From NCBI GenBank assembly GCA_905160935.1, contig CAJHZI010000258.1:680501-744500 (forward strand): a DNA stretch of 64,000 bases. Reading direction: 5' to 3'. The position numbers and the translations under genes are program-made. Below, piece after piece: positions 15,401-25,111 of this stretch (position 1 is its first letter; every line of letters begins with the position of its first letter). Source of the stretch: Enchytraeus crypticus. Its lineage: Eukaryota; Annelida; Clitellata; Enchytraeida; Enchytraeidae. The notes beneath the pieces were generated by a model. That model did no database searches, was not told the origin of the DNA, and saw nothing but the letters and a program-made list of their open reading frames with translations.

Positions 15401-18400
15401 AAGGCACTTCTAACAACACTACCAGAGTGTATTTTATATATGATTATAATACCATTACTGCTATACAGTATAGAACCTACATGTGTATGTATAGCAGTAA
15501 TAGTACTATAAATATAATAACCAGTGGCGAAGTCAGGAAGTTACTCGATCGCGGATCAGTATATGCGCGGTTGAAATCCTGGACTCGAATCATCACTGAC
15601 ATCACTTTCGAGCGAGGAAACTGACGAAAACACATTAGCTTTTAGCTTTATCTTTTAACCTGCTCCGTAACATTGCTGGTTAAGAGAGTCACCTAGTTAT
15701 TCAGATCTCCCTGATTCCCAAATCCTCTCAAAAATAAATAACGCTGCCAGAGTGTATTTTTAAATTATTACAATATTACTATTGCTATACACTGTTAATC
15801 GTATTCAACCTAGCTATAGGCCTATTGGAATATTAGCTACGAGCTATCATTCATTCTCGAGGATCTTCGTCTACACCAGTCTACACTAGTAGGATCGAGA
15901 GAGATCGAAACATATGATCTTTATTAACATCTATATTTTAGATCCAACATCAAGACATCAAGCGAACATAAACAGAAAATATTCAGGCACATTTATGATA
16001 GACACATGCTGCTGTCTGCAACTAGAAGTCAAACATGCATAAGCTGTTTAATTGATCTGTGTTGCTCTTTTAGTAGGCCTTAAGCTGAAAAGCAAAGTTT
16101 AACGTCTGTTTTCGTATCACAAGGGATACTGTAAGATATGGTCCGGCTGGGATTCGGACCGATAGCGTCCTACTTCCCAGGTAGGCGTGCTCTCTACTCG
16201 GCCATCAAACCGAAACCTTGAACATATTATTGCTATTTTAAACAGTTGTTCGTGAAAACATAGAACTAATTCTACGGGTAATTTAGAAAAAGATATTTAA
16301 ATTATACCAAAGGTTGAAGTGTAGAACTAATTCCTTCTAGTAGAAAGTTGATTGCGAATGAATTAAAACAAATTCAAGCCATTATATGACTTAACATACG
16401 ATGTAAAACTTTAGCGGAATTGCTACACAAAAAGGTGTTTATACTCTCCCACAGTATGGGTCTTATCTGGATCTCTTGAATAAATAAATGCAATCTAAAT
16501 GATGAGCTCAGAGCTACGAGCATTCACGGAACATTTTTACGCAAGATGACGTCAACTCAATGATCTTTGCTAAACAGCTGCGGCAGCAAATTCAAATGTG
16601 AAGCCCGTACACGATTTTTTCGAAGACGAAACGAGATTTTTCCAGTTCATAATTTTGTATCTTGGGCAGAACCGTCATCGGTGGCAGTTCCTGTTTTCAA
16701 ATCCACGCTCGGTACAAAACTGCTGCTTGATTTGTGGGGCGAAAGTTTCAATAAGCTTCTATAAATGTTTTGAGTTTGTATCTCCAATGTACTTTAGAAA
16801 TTCTAAGATAGTTTCATTGAGGGAGAATAAAATGTAAAACTGGTTTTTTAAGTGGCAACCAGATTAAGCACAGCGTTTGGAAGAAACAAACTACTGTTAT
16901 TGCTTTATTTACTTATCTAGAATAGGCTCTCTTTGGTTAAAAGTCGCTCGATATATATGGAATTTAAAAGAAATCCTGACCGGATATACATGATTTAACA
17001 ACTTTAAATATAACAAATTACTTGTTAACTATCAGGTGTATCTTACTTAATAAAATTCTAAGTCAAAATCATACTTGGTTTGAACAACCAGTGGAATCGA
17101 ACGATTCCAGAAAGGATTTAAACCTTGTGACTTTGCAATATAATCTCTGGAGCAAACAGCTGACTCAAGGAGTACATTCCTATTCCAATTCCCCAAGCTT
17201 TAACCAAATTTGCTAATGAGCTCGTCCTGATTACTCAAAATTAATTCTTTCTCCACAAAGCTTGAGTCTTCACAACGCCTATAAATTCTATGAGTCGTCA
17301 GTACATTAAGAAAGGGACGTCAAATTCTCACCGAATGATTTGATCCGTCTTAACTTAGCCACTAGCTTTAAAAATATGCAAGGCCATTACGCGTGCCGCT
17401 CCGATATTATAAATCGGCTAATATTACACGGCTGGAAAGTTATAAGACATCTAAGAGAACAACGTCACAACACCGCGATAAAGTTTTAAAGTTATACCGG
17501 CCTGAAGACTAGAGCCAGTAAGGAGGGTATAAAGCAGGAGTGAACACTGTCTGCGAGCAATGATCTGAAGCTAATAGCTGGATGTTTACAAATGAGGTAT
17601 TCTATCCATTTCAAAATTTAGCTTTTTTAATTAATTTATTTCTATTTTTTTTACTGTAATACGCTGCAGACACTTGGATTACAAAGGGGGACAGCGTAGA
17701 CGCAGCAGAATTAGTAAAAAACTACAAAGAGAATGAGAGGATCGATTATTTAATTCTAGAGTATAAATTATAGATAATAAGCACGTGGAAGAAATTACTT
17801 ACAATGTTTATATACTTTATGCAGCTATCTAAAAGTCTAGCCATCTAATTGACGAATAAAAGATCTTCAATAGTATGTGTTTATTAATGGTAATAAGTAT
17901 TCATCATTATCACCGTCATCTTCTTCCCTTGAATCCCAGTTTAACAAGGTTCGGGACACGAATAGACAGAAAATACATTATATTAAGTGTTAAACTTATT
18001 AATTTTATTGCCGAAAGTTGCATAAATGTGCAAATTACTTAAACATTTTGTTTTACTTAGAACTTCATCAATAATCAAAAACTACGCATATTTTAGTACG
18101 ACTTCACTTGACTAAGAATTCTACTTTGAAAGATAATAGAATGAAACAGTTCAAACGGATGGGATGTTGCATTTCAATATAAAGTACCTCAAATTCTAAA
18201 CATATCTGCCGTTTCACTACGATTTTTTGAATGTTTCTCCTATTTTCTGTGTTGATTAAGTGCTTGTGTGGTATTGTAATGGTGTGCGGTAATTAATGTA
18301 AATAAGTAAATAAATACATTACAGTAAACGTATCATCTATGATGATTGTCACTTTGTAATCACACATGTTTAAACCCTTTCGATCAACTAGCCATGTGCC

Positions 18401-20458
18401 TGTCCTGTAATGTTCGAGATTTAACTTTCAGGTCAGCTCGCCTTGGAATTGAACTCATGTACCTCGTGCCCTGCTATTTAAAATAGCATCGTGGTTACTT
18501 GTCGCTTTACACATTAGGCTATTTATCTGGATGCTATAGGCCTACTCTGCTGATCGGTTTGGAACAGATTTCGCAGTGCTCTGTATTGGTAAAGCTAAAA
18601 AAAAGCTAAAGCTAAAGCTAAGGTTAAAGTCAGTTTCCTCACTCGAAAGCGATGTCAGTGACGGGCGAGCCCAGGATTTGAACCCCGCACCTACTGATCC
18701 GTGGTCGAGTATTTTACCGACTTCGCCACTGGCTCCAGCCAGTGTCATATATAGTCTCTCGAGACTATATATTGTCATATATAGTCTCTCTATTGTTCTG
18801 CCAAGTAGCAGGACCAAGGCACATATTCATACTCAGAGTATGCTTTAACGTTCTATAAAGAACACTCCATAGATCGACAATTTAATTCATTTATAAATGC
18901 TATGCATTCCTTATGTAGCCTATAGCTTGAGAAAAATATGGCTTCTGAGGTAGTTTCCCTTTACTTTCCTCAGATTCTGCTCATTCGCCTCTTACGACAC
19001 GTGCAGCTAATTGTTGTTCTATTTTTTGTATCCCGTACTCAACCCGGGAATCATAGATGATAGTAGCTCGCTAACGTTTTGCTTTAATTGTTTTTTTTGT
19101 TAATTCAAATGGCTGAGGTCAATGATAGTAAATTGAAAAAATTAAAATAATTAAAAGAAATTGTAGAAAGATCGCATGGAAACTGTTGAAGTCAATCGCT
19201 AACTTATGCAACTGTACGGGTAGAAACCAACAGGTCAATATAACATCTTAGAAGACTACAAAGAGCGTAGAATCCTGATATAACTGAATGCAAGCTTTAT
19301 TCACTCTGGCACGTTCTAATGCTTCGATCTCTTCATAACTACTTCGTTGTTTTCTCCATGGCCCGAAGGCTCAAATCGTGAATCCAACGATTAGATATTT
19401 TGCAATGTACATGTAATCTTCGAATTCCAGTCCAAAGAATAAAGCCACTCTGTGGCACCCTGTCTATACGACACCACACGATAAAAACCCAAAAATATAA
19501 GATTAATCTACAAATTCTTAATGCAATAGCCGATTTTATGTTTTATCTACTCTAAAATGAGTAACACTTTTGCATGTATTTCTAGCTGAATTTATGTTCG
19601 CGTAAAAAAGAAAATATGCTTAAAAAAAGTAACAACAATTAGAACGCAATTGTAGTGAATAACAACATCGTGCTAAATCCAAGCCGATGAGCAAAAATTG
19701 TTTAAAAACGATGAAAAATCCAAAAACTTATTTCAAAGTTATACGAAAACGTTATCGAAAAGATCATAAACGTAAAATATAAGATGATTTCCCGACCATA
19801 GCTAAACTGGCATTCAAAAGAATATGATGATGATGCTAAAATAGGATGATAGGCATATATAAAATATAGCATAATTATACGTAGGATTACGCATAAATTG
19901 ACTTTCCCTGACTTATTGCAAAATTTGAGAAAATTTTGTCATAAAGTAATTCTGTAAAGGTACAAAAAAGCCGATATTCAAACAGAAAATAATAAACTAC
20001 AAGGAAATTGTAACTATATTTGAAGAGGCATTTTAGGTGTGGCATAGGCATTGTAAAATGACTTAAAGATGGTAAAGCTAATGTTAACGTCAGTTTCCTC
20101 ATTCGAAAGCGATGTCAGTGACGGGCGAGCCCAGGATTTGAACCCCTTATATACTGATCCGCGGTCGAATATCTTACCAACGTCGCCACTGGCTCCGGCC
20201 ACAAGTTATACGGGGATAATATTGGGCTAATGATCAGTTTGCTCAGGATAACTGACCAAGCAATGATATACCATTTGAGTGAATCACTACTACATGGATA
20301 CTCGGTACACCGCACATGGGATTCCATCATGTTTCCATGCCTCTATACAACCATCCAAAACAAGTTATCCCTTAATTCCTCTTGATAAATAGATAGCATA
20401 GGCATAAGTTACTTTCTTATGTATAATGTACATGTAGATATACATTTATATATGTATA

Positions 20459-20490
<32 letters not shown>

Positions 20491-22495
20491 CTCTATCGCG
20501 CGCTCTCTCTATCTCTCACTCTAGTGCTCTAACACGGTGGCAGATACACGGTATATACATGTATTCCTTCTAACAATCTGCTTTCACGCTCCATAACGAG
20601 CACTCCATTGATCAAAAAGATGATTACTTTACAAATAGTTATGCTTTATCCACACCTTATGTTGACTAATTCACGAAAAAATTGCTGCCTCTGAAGTGGT
20701 TTCCCGGTTTTTTGATGATGTTTACATGTATCATAATTATAAGCTCAGTGTAGTATCAGGTTACACATCTACTAGAATACTACATCAACCACGACGTACA
20801 AGAGACAAACTGACAAAGGCATGCGCTGTAAGGGAACAATGAGGGGAGGACAAGCTGCACATAGAATGTAGTATCGGTGTTAACTTTAAGCAATAAATTT
20901 TATGCACAAGCTTAGGTATCTTAAGCATAAGGTATTTAAAGTAGACTATAAGCATAAGCCTAATTGAGTGAGGCAAACCTAAGTTACACGTACGTGTGGA
21001 TTGTGGAATAAGAATAAGCTAGAATTATACTGTAGATACAGCATAAGCTCAATGTTGAACATATAGCATAAGCATGCCATGAATTAGTTTGCACCATAGA
21101 CAGAATGATCATTGGGCATGGCAATATATGAAAATCTTAAATTAAACAAATACTGTAGATTTACTTACTTTGCTGCTTTCGGATCTGAAACAATGCAACA
21201 ATAAAAGAATTTACTGCATGTTGCATTCTGTTCATTGTCAGTTGATAGTTACACATACATCTCAAAACTTAATACTACAATACATAGAACCTAAAAGGAT
21301 TTGAGTAACGACAAATGCTGGCTTATTTGTTCTTGAATTAATAAATCTATATCGGCAATTGTTCTGAAGTGGACAAAAATGTTTATTCTACAGTTTTTTA
21401 TAATCGACAATACAAAGATGGACGAAGGATTTAATTTTAATAAATATTGTTCACTGCATTATATTTAATCTCGTTTATTATTGTACTTGATCATAACTCT
21501 GTAAAAAATCATTGTATTTGATTTTAATATTGAACTATCCTATAGAGTGATTTGTTAATGGCATGGAAAAATTAAGCTGCTACTAATTAAGAATTGACCA
21601 ACAACTTGCTACATCACAAGTGAATTAAGAAAGAGATGCACACAAGAATTATTTGTATTAATCTGGGTAATAGCTTTTGATAACAAGATCAATTAAGATT
21701 AATTTGTTTTCAAATTCTTTGTTCAAAAATAAACAAATTAAAAAAGTATCAGGTTGATATTTCATCCAAACAACATGCATAGTAATTGAGATTGAAAATT
21801 GCCTCGTGATGATTGCGTTAAAAGCAACATTGGCTGGAGCCAGTGGCTATGTGGGTAAGATATTTGACCGCGGATCAGGATGTGCGAGGTTCAAATCCTG
21901 GGCTCATAGAAAACACACGTCATTATTTAATATGATGCTAAATTATATTTAAACTACTATAAGTAAATCAAGCATTAACGAAATATTGATCTTGATAAAT
22001 ATTGCATCAAATAAGTTTTAATAAATTTGTTGATTATTTCCACTAGTAAATTTTAAGTTGATTAAAAGACAATGTATTAGCTGAACTATTAAATATCAAA
22101 GAATATCGAATGACATTTGAATAAATAATTAATAATCAGGGAATCACTACAGAAATCGCTAGCTCATAATATAAAACGAGGTGGCGGAAAAGTTTCATAC
22201 CTTCTACAGAAACTGTGTTATTTTTACTTCCAACAACATTTTTTACATCCACTTTATATACTCCGTAGTCCGTAGGCTGAAGCTTCGGTATACTTAGAAT
22301 CAACGAATACTTGATGGACTTGGGTATAGGATCAATGCTGATCTTTATGCGTGGACTGGCATCAAGTTTGGCATCACCTTTGGACCACGTGACCGTTGGC
22401 CTTGGATTGGCTTCTATCTCACAGGTCAAGGTCATGGATGTATTAGTTTGATCAACCTTGAGGGGTTGGAGGAATTTTGGAGCCACCCTATTCAT
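3445..22495 (-). CDS. Twitchin/titin-like muscle Ig protein, N-terminal part (gene span, partial)
   Basis: Four exons (22201-22495, 21169-21184, 4661-4734, 3445-3495) join in phase to give 145 N-terminal residues, with the reading frame continuing off the left end. Residues 5-97 form one I-set Ig domain. Residues 99-145 are a Lys/Pro/Asp-rich linker. An N-terminal Ig beginning VAPKF followed by a low-complexity spacer is how twitchin, projectin and related sarcomeric giant proteins start; they bind thick filaments and often carry a kinase far downstream. No signal peptide is present, fitting a cytoplasmic protein. The exact family (twitchin, MyBP-C-like, UNC-89-like) cannot be fixed from the first 145 residues. 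The third intron spans 16.4 kb and contains the CR1/L2-like LINE and many SINEs. Confidence 0.75.
3529..3645 (-). mobile_element. SINE1
   Basis: It has the SINE1 body and B-box region (GGTTCACACCC); the A-box end is decayed. It lies 35 bases upstream (in gene sense) of Ig-gene linker exon 4. Confidence 0.75.
4661..4734 (-). CDS. Ig gene linker exon 3
   Basis: Acceptor TTTTCAACAG before 4734, donor GTAGGC after 4661; 74 bases, phase 2 in and 1 out. It encodes NGVNGMADKPPAMPKDSKAP followed by TDKG, a hydrophilic Pro/Lys/Asp spacer. It is in frame with the 16-base exon 16.4 kb away and with the following exon. Spacers of this sort between N-terminal Ig domains are typically alternatively spliced in sarcomeric proteins. 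Confidence 0.75.
5321..5447 (-). mobile_element. SINE1
   Basis: Diverged copy. GGTGGCGATGTCGATAAGAT (A box) and GGCTCGCCTGTCACTGATA-type body can be read on the minus strand. Confidence 0.7.
5788..6064 (-). mobile_element. SINE2 (tRNA-derived)
   Basis: The minus strand starts AGCGCGGTATGTGGTTAGAG (A-box-like), then B box GGGTTCGATTCCC, a body with CTGAGAGTAAAATTTC and GTTGATCATT-type end, and an ATT/AGT repeat tail at 5790-5820. Confidence 0.8.
6300..6560. repeat. Degenerate TTATAACTT-rich stretch
   Basis: Variants of TTATAACTTTATAACTTA recur for 250 bases without a strict period. Confidence 0.7.
6832..6899 (+). mobile_element. SINE3/LINE B tail fragment
   Basis: TTGCTACAAAATTTTCGAAT to (ATG)n; head missing. 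Confidence 0.5.
7050..7340. repeat. Degenerate GATT/GACT tetranucleotide stretch
   Basis: TTGATTGATTGACTGATT-type sequence, strongest at 7205-7330. Confidence 0.7.
8030..8225 (-). pseudogene. Retroelement ORF fragment (KYxxLSxxYxxxPVAxETMG motif)
   Basis: The minus strand reads AAELAASKRMVKY, then YEVIPVAIETMG, followed by a stop. The pattern of small-residue helix, KY, and P(V/I)A-x-ET-(M/L)-G is one I recall from predicted proteins of invertebrate retroelements downstream of RT; family assignment is from memory. A second, diverged copy lies at 8336-8516. Confidence 0.5.
8236..8333 (-). mobile_element. SINE1, head-truncated
   Basis: B-box GGTTCAAATAC and SINE1 body. It is wedged between the two retroelement fragments at 8030 and 8336. 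Confidence 0.7.
8336..8516 (-). pseudogene. Second copy of the same retroelement fragment
   Basis: The minus strand reads AAEAAAYRKSLKYAAVSSSY, then FLPIAFETMGP and SDFINEL. It aligns by eye with the fragment at 8030-8225 and extends further at the C-terminal side. A SINE1 copy lies between the two, in the same orientation. Confidence 0.5.
8545..11352 (+). mobile_element. 5'-truncated, inactivated CR1/L2-type LINE with (ATT)n tail
   Basis: It opens inside the endonuclease at WGGDFN and shows SLIDYFLVS and FSDHNPVLL (C-terminal endonuclease motifs) to 9075. It continues through a connector (9076-9510) and the reverse transcriptase: GKATGLDNIS, PIPKGD, DYRGITVS, LDLAKAFD, SSGVRQGGILSP, MYADDLVLLS, and a thumb region to 11084. 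It ends in a 3' UTR and (ATT)n at 11320-11352. Broken by in-frame stops at 9073, 9364 and about 10094, frameshifts near 9510 and 10677, and a 20-bp triplication at 10001-10060. The microsatellite-type tail and lack of poly(A) fit CR1/L2-superfamily elements; the exact clade is not resolved. It sits in the 16.4 kb intron of the Ig gene, antisense to it. Confidence 0.9.
10001..10060 (+). repeat. 20-bp tandem triplication at RT motif A
   Basis: Three head-to-tail copies of CCTAGATCTAGCTAAAGCAC (the last ends in T). Each encodes the LDLAKA of the reverse-transcriptase catalytic motif LDLAKAFD. The extra 40 bases shift the frame, so this copy cannot make a full RT. Confidence 0.95.
11735..12010. 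repeat. Minisatellite of a 29-bp unit, about nine copies
   Basis: Unit GAAGTCAACAATGGTCCTGT plus ATTGGACAA; the central four or five copies are nearly identical and the outer ones diverged. Confidence 0.9.
13201..13560 (+). mobile_element. SINE4, near full-length
   Basis: About 360 bases. It begins near CACTGCAGAATAG, contains AGGCGACTAAGGCAGAAGCTG, GGATTAAATGGTAATTAATC and CGGGAAACCACCTCAGAAGC, and ends with the hairpin CCTGCCACTTGGCAG. The 3' end resembles that of LINE family A. Confidence 0.8.
14345..14710 (+). mobile_element. LINE family A 3' fragment, decayed
   Basis: It matches the family A tail by eye (TRQLIN-, GRVYKRGHRR-, RQTEIRNI- and EEKSGIQRN-like pieces in broken frames). The terminal hairpin region is disrupted near 14690. 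Confidence 0.6.
14899..15153 (-). mobile_element. SINE3, full-length type
   Basis: The minus strand runs from CCCCGTGTTGTGTCCGGGTC through GCGACTAAAGCACTAAGATCC and CGGTTGGTGAGCGCCTAGGC to GTCTATTCGTATCCCGACCC, GGTTGAACTGGGATTTAAGG and (ATG)n. Confidence 0.8.
15520..15652 (+). mobile_element. SINE1
   Basis: CAGTGGCGAAGTCAGGAAGTT (A box), GGTTGAAATCC (B box), the SINE1 body and an AGCTTTTAGCTTTATC tail. Confidence 0.8.
16138..16216 (-). tRNA. tRNA-like sequence, likely a SINE head or tRNA pseudogene
   Basis: The minus strand reads GGTTTGATGGCCGAGTAG (A box), a perfect 5-bp anticodon stem CCTAC/GTAGG around loop CTGGGAA (anticodon GGG, Pro), and B box GGTCCGAATCC. The acceptor stem pairs 6 of 7 with two G-T pairs, but the T stem pairs poorly. 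That argues against a working tRNA. No SINE body could be recognised after it. Confidence 0.45.
17903..17968 (-). mobile_element. SINE3/LINE B tail fragment
   Basis: The minus strand reads GTCTATTCGTGTCCCGAACC then GGGATTCAAGGGAAG and a GAT-rich run. Confidence 0.45.
18352..18505 (-). mobile_element. SINE2, decayed
   Basis: GAGTTCAATTCC-type B box on the minus strand, with AAGCGACAAGTAACCACGATG upstream and GAAAGTTAAATCTCGAACAT after it. Confidence 0.55.
18588..18746 (-). mobile_element. SINE1, near-consensus, with (TTTAGC)n tail
   Basis: A box TGGCGAAGTCGGTAAAATAC, B box GGTTCAAATCC, CTGACATCGCTTTCGAGTGA, and a tail of TTAGCTTTAGC repeats (18596-18622 on plus). Probably the youngest copy here. 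Confidence 0.9.
18757..18790. other. Near-perfect palindrome between SINE1 and SINE4
   Basis: TATATAGTCTC and GAGACTATATA arms (11 bp) around TC, with TATATAGTCTC repeated once more after it. Confidence 0.75.
18790..19055 (-). mobile_element. SINE4-related copy
   Basis: The minus strand carries a head with CCCGGGTTGAGTACGGG and CACGTGTCGTAAGAGGCGA, then the SINE4 body, ending in TCCTGCTACTTGGCAGAAC and GAGA. The head is nearer to that of SINE3, linking the two families. Confidence 0.65.
19600..19735. repeat. Unnamed interspersed repeat, copy 1
   Basis: AGTAACAACAATTAGAACGC, AAATCCAAGCCGATGAGCAA, AAAACGATGAAAAATCCAAA matches 47310-47430 in order. Confidence 0.5.
19793..19836 (+). mobile_element. 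SINE3/LINE B tail fragment
   Basis: CCCGACCATAGCTAAACTGG followed by ATGATGATG. Confidence 0.4.
20065..20203 (-). mobile_element. SINE1, near-consensus
   Basis: GCCAGTGGCGACGTTGGTAAG, B box GGTTCAAATCC, and an intact body. Confidence 0.88.
20490..20735 (-). mobile_element. SINE4, decayed
   Basis: It shares CATAACGAGCACTCCATTGATC and TGCTTTATCCACACCTTATG with SINE4 on the minus strand. CTCTCTC (GA on the minus strand) lies at the left end. Confidence 0.55.
21169..21184 (-). CDS. Ig gene micro-exon of 16 bases
   Basis: The sixteen bases ATCCGAAAGCAGCAAA are bounded by TTGTTTCAG and GTAAGT. Joined to the phase-1 base of the Ig exon they read D-P-K-A-A and leave two bases, which the next exon completes as Lys. 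Both junctions are strong consensus and both phases fit. If it were skipped the frame would change, so it is either constitutive or its skipping destroys the protein. Confidence 0.8.
21831..21912 (+). mobile_element. SINE1 head only
   Basis: GGAGCCAGTGGCTATGTGGG, then B box GGTTCAAATCC. It stops after GGGCTCAT. It lies between the Ig exon and the 16-base micro-exon, antisense to the gene. Confidence 0.75.
22201..22495 (-). CDS. Ig gene exon 1: I-set Ig domain with start codon
   Basis: ATG at 22495 is preceded in frame by TAG, so it is the likely start; a weak acceptor (GTCTCAG) lies two bases upstream. The exon encodes residues 1-98, ending VSVE before donor GTATGA, phase 1. Ig hallmarks seen: C25 in LTCEIEANPRP, W37, and D76-x-G78-x-Y80. 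The second canonical Cys (two after Y80) is V82, so no disulfide can form. That is common in intracellular muscle Ig domains. Confidence 0.85.
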
Positions 22496-23180
22496 AGCTG
22501 AGACTGGCTAGTGAGTAACTCCAGTAGTAAATATATCACAGATCAGATAGAAATCAGTTCGCATTCGATTAACTTTGAGTTTATCTGAAATAAAATCAAG
22601 CGAATAAATCAATAGCAGTTGATCTTTTCTTCAATCATGGCAGCTCAAAGTTCTTCTGGACAAATTGATATTAATTCGTTCTTTCTATAACGGATATGCA
22701 GTGCAGATTTTGGTGGCATCGGTCGTGACTTACCCGTAATTTATAAACTTTTAATTTCCCTGACATAGACGTCCGATAAGGAACCGAATTTTATTTTAAA
22801 AGTTAATTACAATGTATTGCTTGGAATGCAATTATAATTTTAACAAAACTGAAAAACCTAATTCAAAGGCTTTTTTTCAACTGGAGCTTTAGATTCGAAT
22901 TAAGCATATGGACATCTGAAGAATATTCTAAAATTAAAGATGGACCTGCTATATGGCAGATCACTAAGTTGAATGAATCCTTACTATACTACACAGTCAT
23001 ACTGTCTTTTATCAATGCAATTACATTATTTTCTCAACAAATCAATTAATGCTACTTTCTATTAAACAAGGAGTCAACCTTAGGCTAAATTACAAATAGT
23101 ATAGTATTTTAAATTATTTACTATTATTTAGTTACATCAAAACTATTCTCTATACAATTACCAGTAAGTAGCAGACTTAC

Positions 23181-23560
23181 CTTATGATTTCGTATGACAG
23201 CATAAGCATCAAAGCTCTGTTAACCATTCACTTGCTAACGACTAATCGCTGAATGAAACCTAACGCACAGAGTTTCGTTCAAAAATGCAGAAACAATCGA
23301 CCGACAAACTTAGATCTAATTAGTAAAGAAGAAGCGTCGTGACCCCCGCGTAAATCCCTACAGTTTTCAAGCACTTATTCGGGACGCACCCGCAGCGAAA
23401 TATTGTCGAAACGTCCCACCTATTGTGAATCCAGGAAAGAAGTGACTGTAGCGGATGAAAAGTTTTCCAGAACGATTCCTCCACAGTTCGACCAGCGAGA
23501 ATCGAATGTCGGTACGTCATAGAGCGAGAGAGGTATTGTTGTGATAACGCTGTAGCGGCC
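23181..23560 (-). promoter_or_regulatory. Probable untranslated first exon and promoter region of the Ig gene
   Basis: A strong donor (ATAAG before GTAAGT) sits at 23181/23180, about 0.7 kb upstream of the Ig start codon. The sequence above it contains several ATGs whose frames do not join the Ig frame, so it is best read as 5' untranslated sequence with short upstream frames. From about 23330 to 23620 base composition changes to GC-rich, including a CCGGGCGCCCGG palindrome near 23570, as expected for a promoter. The start of transcription is not visible; the right boundary is approximate. Confidence 0.45.
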
Positions 23561-23954
23561 CTACAGCAGCCGGGCGCCCGGCCGCCAGCGAGTGGGACAC
23601 ATCAATTTACAGTTTTTCTAAGCTGCTACTAACAGCTGAGGCTGCAGCTGATGCAAGCTCGTAGCTTAGCCTGTTGTTGCGAACAGCTTAATGGATACAA
23701 ACTATTCAGCAGAAGTAAGTTGAGTGAATTGCTTTGAGATAGAGGCAGCTGATGATTTGCTAAAGTTTGAATAATTTGCTTTAAAAGAGATCACAGTAAG
23801 GTAATTTGCAGTGATAGAACCGTTGATATAATGAGTGCATTTTATTTTGTATTACATTAAGAAACTTAGTACCGATTACTATTATTATTTGCTTAATCAT
23901 TGCTTAACAGTTGCAAAAATTCATTCTTTTGTATGTCATTGGGCTTGATCCTGT

Positions 23955-24095
23955 AGCTTGTTGCAAGTGCTTCGACAGTAGATCAGTAGGTGCAAAGTTC
24001 AAATTCAGTGCTCCCCCGTCAACGCATGCTATTGAGCAGGATCTTGACGTTAAACTTGGCTTTTGGCTTTAGCTTTATTTATACTTTATCTTTAA
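23955..24095 (+). mobile_element. SINE1, decayed
   Basis: GACAGTAGATCAGTAGGTGC, AGTTCAAATTC (B box), and a GGCTTTTGGCTTTAGCTTTA tail. Confidence 0.5.
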
Positions 24096-24371
24096 TTAAC
24101 ATAGCCAAAGAAAAGAATGCATACAATAATCTCGCCCAGTGTTTATCGGTTAGCAGATCCAAGGCACATATTTGAATGCGCTCTCGACTTTAACGCTCAC
24201 TAACAGTCACTATATTAGGCAAGTAATCTCATCACAAGCATATGACTATATATATTTTAGCATTATATATAGAAGAGTTACAAAATTATATTTATTTCTT
24301 AAAGTTCTTAAAGTGCATCTCGTAATTGTTTCCAAACGCTAATTTCTATAACAGTGTCAAACCATAGTGGA

Positions 24372-24472
24372 AGAGTGACGTCGTGCCAGAGTGCGTCATG
24401 CAAGAGTGACGTCATACCAGAGTGACGTCATATCAGAGTGACGTCATGCCAGAGCGACGTTATGTCAGAGCG
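24372..24472. repeat. Tandem array of a 16-bp unit carrying CRE-like TGACGTCA sites
   Basis: About six units of the form AGAGTGACGTCATNCC. Three contain the perfect CREB/ATF palindrome TGACGTCA; the others differ by one or two bases (GACGTCG, GCGTCAT, GACGTTAT). The array is roughly 0.8 kb upstream of the Ig gene's presumed promoter and could act as a CRE cluster, or simply be a minisatellite. Confidence 0.7.
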
Positions 24473-24539
24473 GTCTTCAAGACTGCCTAAATGATCCACC
24501 GCAGTTTCTTTTTTCCTTTCAGTAGGTATTTATTCTTTG

Positions 24540-24745
24540 TGATGTGCCCGGGTCATATTACAAAATAGACAAATCGTAAAATGCGCGTGTTGCAAGAGGC
24601 GACCATGCAGAAAGTTAGGAAGGCAATGGAAACCCATTTAAAAACCGCATATTTTCTCAAGGTAAATTATGATTAAAATGCGATTATGAATATGTGCCTT
24701 GGATAAATTGCGAGAACTAGAGAGGAATCTTTAGAGAATAACCAT
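24540..24745 (+). mobile_element. SINE4-related copy, decayed
   Basis: It starts with a GTGCCCGGGTCATATTACAA head, then GTGTTGCAAGAGGCGACCATG, AGGAAGGCAATGGAAACCC and GAATATGTGCCTTGG, in the SINE4 order. Confidence 0.5.
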
Positions 24746-25111
24746 AATCTATACAGAGTGCCAACTTTCAGCTAGCTCCGATATATGTCTAACCTTCCAT
24801 GAACCCTAGAGGACAGGTTTTTATTTGTCGACTAACCTTGACTTTAGGGCTCGGTGGCTTGTTTACGATACAATCATGTTCAATGCAGCACTGCCATATC
24901 TTTTTCACCAACTTGTGCATGGAACTGAATTTGGAAATGATTGCCTACTTTAACAGTTAAAGTGTGAAGTAACCCATGCCTGTGCATGTAAATTAAGTTC
25001 TGCTACGCTGTGTTGTCTTTAGCTGTAATATAGATTAGCACTCTGCATAGATTATAATCGTTCAAATGCATACAATATATTCTTTCATTTTAATCAATAA
25101 CTTCCATCGTT

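Larger units (their letters stand above)
15660..18340. other. Intron sequence of the Ig gene, no exon recognised
   Basis: Contains only the tRNA-like site at 16138 and the tail fragment at 17903. An 80-codon open stretch at 16567-16837 has overlapping frames in two phases and no recognisable product. Confidence 0.5.

Noticed and set aside
16138-16216. A working tRNA-Pro gene
   Set aside because: The anticodon arm and boxes look right, but the T stem pairs badly and the acceptor stem needs G-T pairs; listed as tRNA-like only.
18542-18848. Overlapping plus and minus frames around 90 residues
   Set aside because: Both run across a SINE1 copy; similar frames appear at every SINE1 locus.
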